A DNA stretch of 64,000 nucleotides from RUG708 sp050946535 (GCA_050946535.1 JBMNUZ010000003.1:124001-188000); one strand, 5' to 3'; shown: positions 35,403-44,651, counted from the stretch's first letter. Made by a program: numbers and translations. Notes: generated by a model not told the origin, from the letters alone.

Positions 35403-35430
35403 TTGACAACCGGCAATAAATGATTATTAT
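35403..35430 (+). promoter_or_regulatory. Promoter of the metal resistance operon
   Basis: TTGACA (35403-35408), 16-bp spacer, TATTAT (35425-35430). The palindrome ends one base before the -35, so a bound repressor would block polymerase. The leader of about 90 bases leads to the ArsR gene. Confidence 0.75.
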
Positions 35431-35527
35431 ATAAATATAAACATATAAGCAATCACACATATGTTTGCAGCGACAACTGCCCTGAGCCAGTGACGTGCCC
35501 GGGAGCAGACTCGAAAGGAGGCAGACT

Positions 35528-35920
35528 TTGCAGATGAGAGACAGAATAGATGACCTGGATCTTTGCGATGAGACATGCGTACACGAAGACAAGCTTAAAA
35601 TAGCCAGAGAACACATGCCGGAAGACGAAGAACTGTACGATCTTGCGGAATTCTTCAAGATTTTCGCTGATTCGACGCGTGTGAGGATGCTGTTCGTGCT
35701 GCTCGAAACGCCTCTTTGCGTCTGTGACCTCGCGGAGGTGCTCAATATGAAGCAGCCGGCCGTTTCGTACCAGCTCAGAATTCTGAAGCAGGCGAGACTC
35801 GTCAAGAGCAGGCGCGAGGGCAGAACCGTCTATTATTCGCTTTCAGATGACCACGTCAGAGGAATTATAGAAATGGGACGCGATCATCTCATTGAGAGAC
35901 ATCAGGAGGGATTATCATGA
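35528..35920 (+). CDS. ArsR/SmtB-family metal-responsive repressor (CadC/ZiaR-like)
   Basis: This winged-helix repressor should release DNA on binding Zn, Cd or Pb. Cysteines sit where CadC-type sensors bind metal: an N-terminal CDETCVHEDKL and CVCDLAEVLNMKQPAVSYQL, where CxC lies at the start of the recognition helix-turn-helix (alpha-3N site). AAAGGAGG at 35514-35521 is ideally spaced from TTG 35528; ATG 35534, two codons later, is the alternative. Its ATGA overlap with the next gene and the palindromic operator upstream make autoregulation likely. Confidence 0.88.
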   Translation: MQMRDRIDDLDLCDETCVHEDKLKIAREHMPEDEELYDLAEFFKIFADSTRVRMLFVLLETPLCVCDLAEVLNMKQPAVSYQLRILKQARLVKSRREGRTVYYSLSDDHVRGIIEMGRDHLIERHQEGLS

Positions 35921-36135
35921 TCAAGAAGTATAAGATGCAGGATATCGACTGCGCCGACTGCGCTGCGAAGATGGAGAGAAAGATCAGGAAAATCGACGGC
36001 GTAAACGATGCGACCATCAGCTTTATGACACAGAGGCTGACTCTCGATGTCGAAGATGACAAACTCGACAGCGTTCTTGAAGAAGCGCAGAGACGCGTTT
36101 CGAAGGTGGATTCTGAGGCGAAGATTTTATACTGA
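35917..36135 (+). CDS. Free-standing heavy-metal-associated (HMA) domain protein
   Basis: This 72-residue ferredoxin-like metal-binding domain has the Cys pair in DIDCADCAAKMERKI (CxxC, residues 12-15). In many Zn/Cd ATPases this domain is the N-terminus of the pump; here it is a separate gene between sensor and pump, overlapping the sensor gene by four bases. It probably delivers metal to the pump or regulates it. The usual hydrophobic/Gly position before CxxC is Asp, a feature of Zn/Cd rather than Cu domains. Confidence 0.88.
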   Translation: MIKKYKMQDIDCADCAAKMERKIRKIDGVNDATISFMTQRLTLDVEDDKLDSVLEEAQRRVSKVDSEAKILY

Positions 36136-36191
36136 TTTGATTATTTGATCGAAAAGCCCTCTGATCAGGGCTGCATGGAAGGTGTATAGTT

Positions 36192-38078
36192 ATGAAATCT
36201 TTAAATAAAAAGCAGCAGAGATGGCTGATCCGCATTCTGATCGCGGCGGCTCTCTACATCGCGGCAATAATCATTCACAAAGCAGGAATTATAGACGGAG
36301 ACAAACATCCGTGGATAAGCTTCGGAATCTTCATGATACCGTATCTTACCGCTGGATACGACGTGCTGAAAAAATCATTCATCAACATCTCACACGGACA
36401 GGTTTTCGATGAGAACTTCCTGATGATGATAGCTACGTTCGGCGCGCTCGGCATCAGGGAGTATTCAGAAGCCGTCGCCGTCATGCTCTTTTACCAGGTG
36501 GGCGAGCTCTTTCAGGACTATGCGGTTGAGAAATCGAGAAAATCCATTACGGATCTGATGGATATCGTGCCTCAGTACGCGAATCTGGAAGTAGGCGGAA
36601 ATGTAATGAAAGTCGACCCTGACGGTGTCGACATCGGCAGCACGATCATGATCATGCCGGGAGAAAGAGTACCGCTCGACGGAGTCGTCATCGAAGGTTC
36701 TTCGATGCTCGATACGGCGGCTCTTACCGGAGAATCCGTCCCGAGAAGAGTATCGGAGGGCGGCGAAATATACAGCGGCTGTGTAAACGGAAGCGGAACC
36801 CTTAAGGTCAGAACGACGAGCACGTTCGAGAATTCGACGGTTTCGAGAATACTCGAGCTCGTTGAGGATGCCAGCTCGAAGAAGGCGAGAACCGAGAACT
36901 TCATCACTCATTTCGCGAGGTATTACACCCCGGTAGTTACGATCGGGGCGGTTGCTCTCGCACTAATTCCGACGATTTTCTTCGGAGGCGAGTGGAGCGA
37001 CTGGCTTCAGAGAGCATGTATATTCCTGATCGTTTCATGTCCGTGCGCGCTCGTAATATCGGTGCCGCTTGGATTCTTCGCAGGCATCGGCTCGGCGTCG
37101 AGATCAGGCATTCTCGTTAAGGGCAGCAATTACCTGGAAACGGCCTCGGAACTCAAGACGGTGGTATTTGACAAGACCGGCACGCTGACGAAAGGTGAAT
37201 TTACTGTTCATGACATCTGCCCTGCAGAAGGAATCTCAGAAGAAGAGCTCCTCGAGAAGACTGCGTTTGCGGAAGGATATTCGAACCATCCTATCGCTCA
37301 GTCCATAAGAAAAGCTTACGGCAGAGATTTCGACGAAAATATCGCGAGCGGGACCGAAGAGGAGGCAGGCAAAGGTATCGTCACTCATATCGGCGGCAGG
37401 GAAGTCCTCGTCGGAAATGCGGCGCTCATGGAGAGCCACGGCATAGAGTTCACTGCAAACAGCAAGACCGGTACGGTTGTGTATACGGCTGAAGACGGGA
37501 AATTCCTCGGCTCGATAGTCATAAGCGATACTATCAAGGATCAGAGCCGCAGCGCTGTCAGCGATCTCAAGAAGAGCGGAATAAACAGAACCGTAATGCT
37601 CACGGGCGACAGAAAAGAAGCGGCCCTCGATATCGCCGACAAGATAGGCATCGACGAGGTACACGCCGAGCTCCTGCCGGGCGACAAGGTCGGAATGGTC
37701 GAAACGCTGCTCGAAAGAGAAAGCAGCGAGGGCGGAAAACTTGCATTCGTCGGTGACGGTATCAACGATGCGCCTGTGCTCATGCGTTCAGACGTGGGAA
37801 TAGCCATGGGAAGCATGGGTTCTGACGCAGCCATAGAAGCTGCTGATATCGTAATCATGGACGACGACCTCGAAAAGATACCTCTGCTCATGCGCATCGC
37901 GAGAAAGACGATGAGAATCGTCCGCCAGAACATCGTGTTCGCGCTCGCAGTCAAGATCTCGATACTTATCCTGGGAGCATTCGGACTCGCAAGCATGTGG
38001 GAGGCAGTATTCGCAGACGTAGGCGTCGCAGTCATCTGTATCCTGAATTCGATGAGAATGCTCAGAAAAACGGAGTAG
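36192..38078 (+). CDS. Zn/Cd/Pb-type P1B ATPase
   Basis: This is a 628-residue heavy-metal efflux pump in the cytoplasmic membrane. The CPC metal motif (IVSCPCALVISVP), phosphorylation site VVFDKTGTLTKGE, actuator motif LTGESVP, the HP motif in GYSNHPIAQ and hinge GDGINDAPVLM are all present. The Asp in the last membrane segments (ADVGVAVICILNSMRML) is characteristic of ZntA/CadA-type Zn/Cd/Pb pumps. It lacks an N-terminal HMA domain, supplied by the preceding gene. A terminator follows about 130 bases downstream. Confidence 0.92.
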   Translation: MKSLNKKQQRWLIRILIAAALYIAAIIIHKAGIIDGDKHPWISFGIFMIPYLTAGYDVLKKSFINISHGQVFDENFLMMIATFGALGIREYSEAVAVMLFYQVGELFQDYAVEKSRKSITDLMDIVPQYANLEVGGNVMKVDPDGVDIGSTIMIMPGERVPLDGVVIEGSSMLDTAALTGESVPRRVSEGGEIYSGCVNGSGTLKVRTTSTFENSTVSRILELVEDASSKKARTENFITHFARYYTPVVTIGAVALALIPTIFFGGEWSDWLQRACIFLIVSCPCALVISVPLGFFAGIGSASRSGILVKGSNYLETASELKTVVFDKTGTLTKGEFTVHDICPAEGISEEELLEKTAFAEGYSNHPIAQSIRKAYGRDFDENIASGTEEEAGKGIVTHIGGREVLVGNAALMESHGIEFTANSKTGTVVYTAEDGKFLGSIVISDTIKDQSRSAVSDLKKSGINRTVMLTGDRKEAALDIADKIGIDEVHAELLPGDKVGMVETLLERESSEGGKLAFVGDGINDAPVLMRSDVGIAMGSMGSDAAIEAADIVIMDDDLEKIPLLMRIARKTMRIVRQNIVFALAVKISILILGAFGLASMWEAVFADVGVAVICILNSMRMLRKTE

Positions 38079-38135
38079 CCGTCTGAAGGACCGCGTATCT
38101 GACGAGGCCATAAACCATGTAAATGAAATGACCGC

Positions 38136-38173
38136 AAATCGTGTTTCTTACAATAAATCGTGTATCTTACATG
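38136..38173 (+). repeat. 19-bp tandem duplication after the P1B ATPase gene
   Basis: AAATCGTGTTTCTTACAAT is followed at once by AAATCGTGTATCTTACATG, an imperfect direct repeat 58 bases after the stop. Confidence 0.75.
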
Positions 38174-38205
38174 AATATGATAAATCACTGAAAAATATTG
38201 AAGAT

Positions 38206-38236
38206 CGGGAGCACCATTCAGGTGCTCCCGTTTTTT
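38206..38236 (+). terminator. Intrinsic terminator after the metal resistance operon
   Basis: A perfect 10-bp GC-rich stem (CGGGAGCACC, 38206-38215, with 38221-38230), 5-base loop and six T residues. Confidence 0.92.
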
Positions 38237-38699
38237 GCGTACTCTGCCTGAGGTTCTTAAGGTACCGGACTCGTGCGGAGGGCATTGATAACAGGAAAGA
38301 AAAGAAAGGTGCATCGACATGCCTGCTGCCAAATACGATTTCAGTTTTGTTTACAGAGGAATTTTATCGCAGAGGCAGCCGGTAATAATTTATATATTGA
38401 GTACCGGACCGCGAGGCGGTTTTGCCGCCGGGACATGCATCCGAAAAACTCACCCGGAACATGTATCTGAATCCGGTCGCTGGATCGCGCGCCGTTCTTA
38501 TTACAGGATTGCGTTGGTTCATACTACGGATCATCTATTAGGTATATACTGATCCGGTCGCCGGTCATAATCGCCTGATCGTGAGCCTGATTCATGCAGT
38601 ATTTTCGCGCTGGAGCCAAACTTTATATTTTGTTTAACGTTCCTTAATTTATCTCTAATTTATGCAACATAAAATATCGAAGAAAAGAGAAAGAGAGGA
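38237..38699. other. 463-bp intergenic region without a convincing gene
   Basis: Between the terminator and the glycosyltransferase gene I find only short frames with poor protein character (the longest 77 codons, 38319-38552). The stretch holds a small hairpin (GGCGG/CCGCC near 38415-38430) and degenerate short duplications, for example ACATGCATCCGAAAA followed by ACATGTATCTGAAT, and two copies around GGTCGCTGG/GGTCGCCGG. The last 70 bases are AT-rich and may hold the promoter of the next gene, though no strong match is seen. Confidence 0.5.
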
Positions 38700-39899
38700 A
38701 TGGCAGATATGAAGGTACTCATAACGACCGATTGGTACAAACCTGCAATAAACGGTGTCGTAACTTCCGTGCTGAGTCTTCGCGCGGGTCTTGAAAAGAT
38801 GGGACACGAAGTAAGAATATTGACTTTATCCGGAGACAGGCACTCCAGACGCGAAGGATGCGTCACGTTCGTCGGCTCGGCGGGCGCGGGGAAGATCTAC
38901 CCGGGAGCGAGATTTCTGGTTACGACAGGCCGAAGCTATATAAGAGACATCGTGGAATGGCACCCGGATGTCATTCACAGCCAGTGTGAATTTTTCACAT
39001 ATTTCCTGGCGAGAAGGATTTCGAAAATGTGCGGATGTCCGATAGTCCACACATATCATACCGATTATGAGGATTACACGAGTTATTTCTGCCCGAGCAA
39101 GAAGATGGGAAAGCGCCTGGCCGCTCTGTATTCCAGAATGATTCTGAGAACATCTGACGAGGTGATAGTTCCTACTGAGAAAATAATGAATCTGCTCGGA
39201 GGCTACGGCATAAAGACGCCGGTGTCCGTCATTCCTTCGGGTCTCATGCTCGGACAGTTCAGAAACGTGGACATGAAAAGCGTGGATGAGCTGAGAGAAA
39301 AGTACGGAATCGGCAGGAATATGAAAGTTCTCGTCTATCTCGGCAGGCTCGCTAAAGAGAAGAGAGTGGACGAACTGCTCAGGCTCGTCAGCGAACAGAA
39401 CGATCCGGGGATCAGGCTCCTCATAGTGGGAGACGGTCCTTACAGAAGCAGGCTCCAGGAGCAGGCAGAGAATATGAACATCGCGGACAGAGTTATTTTC
39501 ACAGGAATGGCAGAGCCGTCCGAGGTGGCACGGTACTATAAGCTCGGTGATATCTTTGTAAGCGCTTCACAGAGCGAGACGCAGGGACTGACCTACATAG
39601 AAGCCATGGCCAGCGGGCTTCCGCTTCTCTGCAGGGAGGATACATGCCTTAAAGGCGTGATCAGAAACGGAATAACAGGATACACGTACAGCAGCGGTGA
39701 AGAGTTCGCATCGAGGCTCGAAACGATGACCGAAAATCCGGAATACATGAAAAATATGGGCGAAAATGCTGAGAAAGCAGCTTTCTCCAGGTATTCGGAA
39801 ACGGCGTTTGCGGAAAAGGCAGAAGCCGTATATAAGAGAGCGATCGCAGAACACAGAATCGAGAATGAAGTGCAGGAGACACGGATTCAGGCAGTTTAA
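38700..39899 (+). CDS. GT4-family glycosyltransferase
   Basis: This 399-residue GT-B fold transferase has the N-terminal glycine loop region NGVVTSVLSLRAGLEKMGHEV and the C-terminal nucleotide-sugar motif SQSETQGLTYIEAMASGLPLL (EX7E). Its closest-looking relatives are 1,2-diacylglycerol glucosyltransferases and similar lipid glycosyltransferases (HTYHTDYEDYTSYF, VIPSGLMLGQF), so glycolipid or lipoteichoic acid anchor synthesis is plausible. Start is ATG 38700 or, with better spacing from GAGAGG, ATG 38709. It stands alone, followed by a repeat-filled gap. Confidence 0.83.
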   Translation: MADMKVLITTDWYKPAINGVVTSVLSLRAGLEKMGHEVRILTLSGDRHSRREGCVTFVGSAGAGKIYPGARFLVTTGRSYIRDIVEWHPDVIHSQCEFFTYFLARRISKMCGCPIVHTYHTDYEDYTSYFCPSKKMGKRLAALYSRMILRTSDEVIVPTEKIMNLLGGYGIKTPVSVIPSGLMLGQFRNVDMKSVDELREKYGIGRNMKVLVYLGRLAKEKRVDELLRLVSEQNDPGIRLLIVGDGPYRSRLQEQAENMNIADRVIFTGMAEPSEVARYYKLGDIFVSASQSETQGLTYIEAMASGLPLLCREDTCLKGVIRNGITGYTYSSGEEFASRLETMTENPEYMKNMGENAEKAAFSRYSETAFAEKAEAVYKRAIAEHRIENEVQETRIQAV

Positions 39900-39943
39900 G
39901 AAAAACAACGGAAGCATGAGCTGCATATATTTGCATCGGCTTT

Positions 39944-40123
39944 AATTCGCGTAAGTTCCAAATTCGCATAAATACAAATTCGCGTATGCTTCAATTCGTG
40001 TAAATTCCAAATCCACATAAGTTCCAATTCGCGTACGCTCCAAATTTGCATCAGTTCCAATTCAAATCGGCATCAATTTCCATCAACTCCAATTTGTATC
40101 AAATCCAATTCGCATCAACTTCA
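39944..40123 (+). repeat. Degenerate 16-17 bp tandem repeat, about ten copies
   Basis: The 410-bp gap between the glycosyltransferase gene and purL begins with head-to-tail units of consensus AATTCGCGTAAGTTCCA. Clear copies start at 39944, 39961, 39978, 39994, 40011, 40027, 40044 and 40108; those between 40060 and 40107 are longer and more diverged. The last copy forms the left arm of the terminator at 40116. No coding frame is evident. Confidence 0.85.
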
Positions 40124-40158
40124 GGACATATGTAATATCCTGGAGTTGTTTTTAGTTT
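40116..40158 (+). terminator. Probable terminator formed from the last repeat copy
   Basis: CAACTTCAGGA (40116-40126) pairs with TCCTGGAGTTG (40138-40148) with one G-T pair; a TTTTTAGTTTTT tract follows. Confidence 0.75.
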
Positions 40159-40205
40159 TTGATGAACTTATCTCAACTTTGTACCTCATCGGAATATGCA
40201 CGGCG

Positions 40206-40234
40206 TTGAATATACATGCTAAAACTGATATACT
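40206..40234 (+). promoter_or_regulatory. Promoter of the purine cluster
   Basis: TTGAAT (40206-40211), 17-bp spacer, TATACT (40229-40234), about 75 bases before purL. This is a good sigma-A match just past the upstream terminator. Confidence 0.7.
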
Positions 40235-40244
40235 GAAATTAATT

Positions 40245-40275
40245 TGGAAAAGCGCGGCCTGACCGCGGTATTCCA
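40245..40275 (+). promoter_or_regulatory. Hairpin in the purL leader
   Basis: TGGAA...TTCCA enclosing CGCGG/CCGCG can fold into a two-part stem within the short 5' untranslated region. It has no T run and no purine riboswitch core is recognisable. Function unknown. Confidence 0.4.
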
Positions 40276-40309
40276 TTGTATTTCCATATACGTTTTTAGG
40301 AGGAAACGG

Positions 40310-43300
40310 ATGGTAAGAAGAATATTTGTCGAAAAAAAGAAGGGGTTTGATGTCGAGGCGCAGGGGCTCTGTGCAGACATTAAAGATAATCTGGGAATCA
40401 GCGGCATTAAGTCGGTAAGAATATTGAACAGATACGATATCGACGGCGTAGACGATGAGCTCTATGAAGAGGTCAAGACGGAAGTCTTTGCAGAACCTGC
40501 CGTCGACAGAATATATGAAGAGAATGTCGACATTTCAGACGCGGACTACAGCTTTGCGTCCGAGTTCCTGCCTGGCCAGTACGACCAGAGATCAGACTCG
40601 GCGGCTCAGTGCATCCAGCTTATAAGCGTAGGGAAAAAGCCTGAGGTCAAGTCGGCCAGGATCGTGCTTCTCTACGGCGATATCACAGCAGAACAGGGAG
40701 AAGAAGTAAAACATTATTTCATCAACCCGGTCGACTCCAGGGAAGCTTCCATGGAAAAGCCGGAGTCTCTCGCAGTAAAGACGGACGTACCGCCAGACGT
40801 CCCTGAAATCAGGGGCTTCATGAACATGTCGGATCAGGAGATCATAGATTACAGAATCCGCATGGACTTTGCCATGAGCGACGAAGATCTGCTGTTCGTA
40901 AGAGACTACTACAACGCCGAGGAGCACAGAGAGCCGACGCTCACAGAGCTCAAGGTCATCGATACTTACTGGTCCGATCACTGCAGACACACCACATTCG
41001 CCACGAGACTCTCGGACGTGGAGTTTGACAAAGGCAGATATTCTGAAATCATCGAAAAGGCTTTCGAAAGATATCTCGAAATCAGAAAAGACGTATACGG
41101 AGACGCTGCCGAGACGAGAGATATAACCCTGATGGACATGGGTACCATAGGTACAAAATACATCAAAAAGCTCGGGCTCGCCGACGATCTCGACGAATCC
41201 GAGGAGATCAACGCATGCAGCATCAAGGTTACCGCAGATGTAAACGGCAAGCCTGAAAACTGGCTCGTAATGTTCAAAAATGAAACTCACAACCATCCGA
41301 CGGAAATAGAGCCTTACGGCGGCGCGGCGACGTGTCTCGGAGGAGCCATCAGAGATCCGCTGTCGGGCAGAGTCTACGTTTATCAAGCTATGAGAGTGAC
41401 AGGAAGCGGCGATCCGAGAGCGAGCATCAAGGACACCTTGAAAGGAAAGCTTCCTCAGAGGAAAATCACAACGGAGGCGGCTCACGGATACAGCGCCTAC
41501 GGAAACCAGATCGGCATAGCCACAGGAAAGGTAGCCGAAGTTTACGACGAAGGCTATATAGCTAAAAGAATGGAAGTCGGAGCAGTCATCGGCGCGGCTC
41601 CTGCAGAAAACGTGGTCAGAAAGAGACCCGCACCGGGCGACGTGGTAATCCTCGTAGGCGGCAGAACCGGACGCGACGGATGCGGCGGAGCGACAGGCTC
41701 GTCGAAGAAGCACACCGAGCAGTCCATCCTCACTTCGGGTGCAGAGGTCCAGAAAGGTAATCCGCCTGTAGAGCGCAATCTTCAGAGACTCTTCAGAAGG
41801 AAGGAGATCTCGACTCTCATAAAACGCTGCAACGATTTCGGAGCAGGAGGCGTTTCTGTCGCGGTCGGCGAACTCGCGGACAGCCTCGAAATATTCCTCG
41901 ATAACGTACCTAAGAAATACGAAGGCCTCGACGGCACGGAACTTGCGATTTCTGAATCGCAGGAAAGAATGGCTGTAGTCGTCGATGCTGCAGACAAAGA
42001 TAAATTCATCGGCGCTGCGGCGGAAGAGAATCTGGAAGCCGTCGTAGTAGCAAAGGTTACAGATACCGGCTACGTGAGAATGTACTGGAGAGGAAAGTGC
42101 ATATTCGATCTCCCGAGGAAGTTCCTCGATACGAACGGCGTCAAACAGAATATGGCTGTTCACGTAACCGACAGCACCGGTTTCAGCAAGCTCTATCACG
42201 ATGAAGACAGGGATCTCATGAGCCTGCTCGACGACCTCAACTGCGCGAGCCAGAAGGGTCTTACCGAAAGATTCGACAGCACCATCGGCGCCGGCTCGGT
42301 GCTCATGCCGCTCGGAGGCAGATACCAGCTTTCGCCTGCGGCAGGAATGTCCGCAAAGCTCCCGGTGCTCCACGGCGATACGGACACGTGCACATTCATG
42401 ACTTACGGATTTAATCCTGCAGTAGCAAAGGCGAGCCCGTTCCACGGCGCGATCAACGCCGTAGTGGACAGTACGACGCGCATCGTCGCTATGGGAGGCG
42501 ACTATAGAAAAGCAAGACTTTCGTTCCAGGAATACTTCGAGAAGCTCGGAGACGATCCCGAGAGATGGCAGCTTCCGTTCGAGGCGCTTCTCGGCGGCGT
42601 GCTCGCACAGGCCGAGCTGAAGATTCCTTCTATAGGAGGAAAGGACAGCATGTCCGGAACATTCGAGCATATCGATGTTCCGCCTACGCTGATATCGTTC
42701 GCTGTTGCGGCCGGCAGGACGGAAGACGTGCTTTCGACGGAATTCAAGAAGGCCGGAAGCTATATCGTTCACGTGACTGCTGGACATGATGAAAACAATG
42801 TTATAAACTTCGATCAGTACAGAAAGAACATGGCTAAGGTCATGGAACTCACTTCGGCGGGCAAGGTGCTCGCGGCCGACATCATCGAGACGGGCGGCGT
42901 ATTCGTCACGGCAGTAAAGATGGCGGCAGGCAACATGATCGGAGCCGATCTCAGCGGTTCTTCGGCTGAAGCGCTCAGAAACATCGACTGCGGAGGCATT
43001 CTGCTCGAAATAGACGGAAGCGAGGATCTCGGCGCGCTCTTCGGAGACGTTCCATATATCGTGGCCGGAAAGACGACCGCAGACAAATCGATCGTTGCCG
43101 AAGGAAAGACATTCAGCCTCGGCGAGATAATAGAAAAATGGACGGCTCCGCTCGAATCTGTATTCCCTGCTTCGGCTCCTCACTCGGATAAACCGATTAC
43201 GAGCTTCGAATGCGAGGACCGCACACCTTCGAGAAAGAAGCACGAGCCTGTATTCCGCACTGTTTATCCGGGTTCGACTGCAAAACCGAGAGTGTTCATT

Positions 43301-44080
43301 CCTGCATTTCCGGGCACGAATTGCGAAGTCGACAGCGCCAGAGCGTTTGAAAGAGCCGGCGCTCTTCCGATAGTACAGAACATCACGAATCTGACTACCG
43401 AGAGCCTCGACAGATCGATCGCAGAAATGGTAAAGAACATCAACAACAGCCAGATCATAATGATCCCCGGAGGATTCTCAGGAGGCGACGAACCTGATGG
43501 CTCTGCCAAGTTCATCACTGCCGTATTCAGAAATCCGGCGGTGAGCGACGCCGTAATGAATCTGCTCGACAACAGAGACGGCCTCATCCTCGGCATCTGC
43601 AACGGATTCCAGGCCCTGATAAAGCTCGGCCTCGTTCCTTACGGAAAAATTACAGAGATGAAGGACGACAGCCCGACTCTGACTTACAATACAATAGGAA
43701 GACATGCTTCGTGCCTCGTGCGTACCAGGGTGGCATCGGTTCACTCGCCGTGGATGGCAGGAGTGAACGTAGGCGATATCCACCTGATTCCTGTATCGCA
43801 CGGAGAAGGAAGATTCATCGCCGACGACAAGCTCATAGCTCAGCTCGCTGCAAACGGCCAGATAGCTACACAGTACGTCGATCCGGAAGGAAATCCGACT
43901 TCGCTCACAGCATACAATCCGAACAATTCTGTTCAGGCAATAGAGGGAATCTTCTCTCCTGACGGCAGAGTGTTCGGAAAGATGGGACACTCGGAGCGTA
44001 CCGGCAGGAACCTCTACAAGAATGTTCCCGGCGAAATGGATCAGAAGCTCTTCGAGTCCGGCACGGCATATTTCAGATAA
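40310..44080 (+). CDS. purL: Phosphoribosylformylglycinamidine synthase, single-chain PurL
   Basis: This converts FGAR to FGAM using glutamine and ATP, step four of purine synthesis. About 1256 residues form the large single-chain type rather than separate PurS/PurQ/PurL: N-terminal PurS-like domain, linker, two AIRS-like halves (TYWSDHCRHTTFATRL, NETHNHPTEIEPYGGAATCLGG, GGRTGRDGCGGATGSSK) and a C-terminal glutaminase with FPGTNCEVDSARAFERAGA, the Cys nucleophile in ILGICNGFQ and PVSHGEGRF. AGGAGGAAACGG precedes ATG 40310; the open frame reaches 40244 but lacks start support. Confidence 0.96.
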   Translation: MVRRIFVEKKKGFDVEAQGLCADIKDNLGISGIKSVRILNRYDIDGVDDELYEEVKTEVFAEPAVDRIYEENVDISDADYSFASEFLPGQYDQRSDSAAQCIQLISVGKKPEVKSARIVLLYGDITAEQGEEVKHYFINPVDSREASMEKPESLAVKTDVPPDVPEIRGFMNMSDQEIIDYRIRMDFAMSDEDLLFVRDYYNAEEHREPTLTELKVIDTYWSDHCRHTTFATRLSDVEFDKGRYSEIIEKAFERYLEIRKDVYGDAAETRDITLMDMGTIGTKYIKKLGLADDLDESEEINACSIKVTADVNGKPENWLVMFKNETHNHPTEIEPYGGAATCLGGAIRDPLSGRVYVYQAMRVTGSGDPRASIKDTLKGKLPQRKITTEAAHGYSAYGNQIGIATGKVAEVYDEGYIAKRMEVGAVIGAAPAENVVRKRPAPGDVVILVGGRTGRDGCGGATGSSKKHTEQSILTSGAEVQKGNPPVERNLQRLFRRKEISTLIKRCNDFGAGGVSVAVGELADSLEIFLDNVPKKYEGLDGTELAISESQERMAVVVDAADKDKFIGAAAEENLEAVVVAKVTDTGYVRMYWRGKCIFDLPRKFLDTNGVKQNMAVHVTDSTGFSKLYHDEDRDLMSLLDDLNCASQKGLTERFDSTIGAGSVLMPLGGRYQLSPAAGMSAKLPVLHGDTDTCTFMTYGFNPAVAKASPFHGAINAVVDSTTRIVAMGGDYRKARLSFQEYFEKLGDDPERWQLPFEALLGGVLAQAELKIPSIGGKDSMSGTFEHIDVPPTLISFAVAAGRTEDVLSTEFKKAGSYIVHVTAGHDENNVINFDQYRKNMAKVMELTSAGKVLAADIIETGGVFVTAVKMAAGNMIGADLSGSSAEALRNIDCGGILLEIDGSEDLGALFGDVPYIVAGKTTADKSIVAEGKTFSLGEIIEKWTAPLESVFPASAPHSDKPITSFECEDRTPSRKKHEPVFRTVYPGSTAKPRVFIPAFPGTNCEVDSARAFERAGALPIVQNITNLTTESLDRSIAEMVKNINNSQIIMIPGGFSGGDEPDGSAKFITAVFRNPAVSDAVMNLLDNRDGLILGICNGFQALIKLGLVPYGKITEMKDDSPTLTYNTIGRHASCLVRTRVASVHSPWMAGVNVGDIHLIPVSHGEGRFIADDKLIAQLAANGQIATQYVDPEGNPTSLTAYNPNNSVQAIEGIFSPDGRVFGKMGHSERTGRNLYKNVPGEMDQKLFESGTAYFR

Positions 44081-44168
44081 GAATTCGCGGTGGCGGCCGC
44101 TTCAGGCCGTCATCGTTGGTTTACTTTTTGATCAATTACTTTTTCAGTTAATGAAAGGACAGGCATAT

Positions 44169-44651
44169 ATGAAAGTTGGAATCGTTATGGGAAGCAAGTC
44201 GGACTATCCCGTTGTTGAAAAAGCAGAAAACATGCTGAAAAAATTCGGCGTGGATTATGTAACCCGCGTGATCTCAGCACACAGGACACCGCTTGCAGCT
44301 CAGAAATTCGCTTCTGAAGCAGAGGAAAACGGTATCGAAGTTATAATCTCAGCGGCGGGCAAAGCAGCCCACCTCGGCGGAGTGCTGGCATCCTACACGA
44401 CAGTGCCTGTAATCGGACTGCCGATCAAGTCGTCGACGCTCGACGGACTTGATTCTCTGCTTTCAACGGTTCAGATGCCGAAGGGAATTCCTGTGGCTAC
44501 GGTCGCGATCAACGGTGCTGAAAACGCAGGAATACTGGCTGTGCAGATGCTTTCGGTCAAATATCCTGAACTCAGGGAAAAGATGAAGGCGTACAGAAAG
44601 GAAATGGCTGATTCCGTAACTGCCGACGACGAAGCGATGCAGGCAAAATAA
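44169..44651 (+). CDS. purE: 5-(carboxyamino)imidazole ribonucleotide mutase PurE
   Basis: This 160-residue protein catalyses carboxylation-state rearrangement of AIR in step six. GIVMGSKSDYPVVEKA, VISAHRTP and SAAGKAAHLGGVLAS are diagnostic. Class I enzymes need PurK, which is not in the window. GAAAGGACAGG precedes ATG 44169; the frame is open upstream to 44022 without support. Confidence 0.95.
   Translation: MKVGIVMGSKSDYPVVEKAENMLKKFGVDYVTRVISAHRTPLAAQKFASEAEENGIEVIISAAGKAAHLGGVLASYTTVPVIGLPIKSSTLDGLDSLLSTVQMPKGIPVATVAINGAENAGILAVQMLSVKYPELREKMKAYRKEMADSVTADDEAMQAK

Noticed and set aside
38319..38552. 77-codon frame in the gap before the glycosyltransferase gene
   Set aside because: GAAAGG lies upstream, but the composition is unlike neighbouring genes and the region is full of degenerate duplications; not enough to call a gene.
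39944..40123. CRISPR array
   Set aside because: The repeats are 16-17 bp, diverged and contiguous, with no spacers and no cas genes.
40592..43243. Long open frame (883 codons) on the minus strand opposite purL
   Set aside because: It is a mirror of purL's codon bias. The translation is rich in Arg, Ser, Val and His with no domain, and purL is intact on the plus strand.
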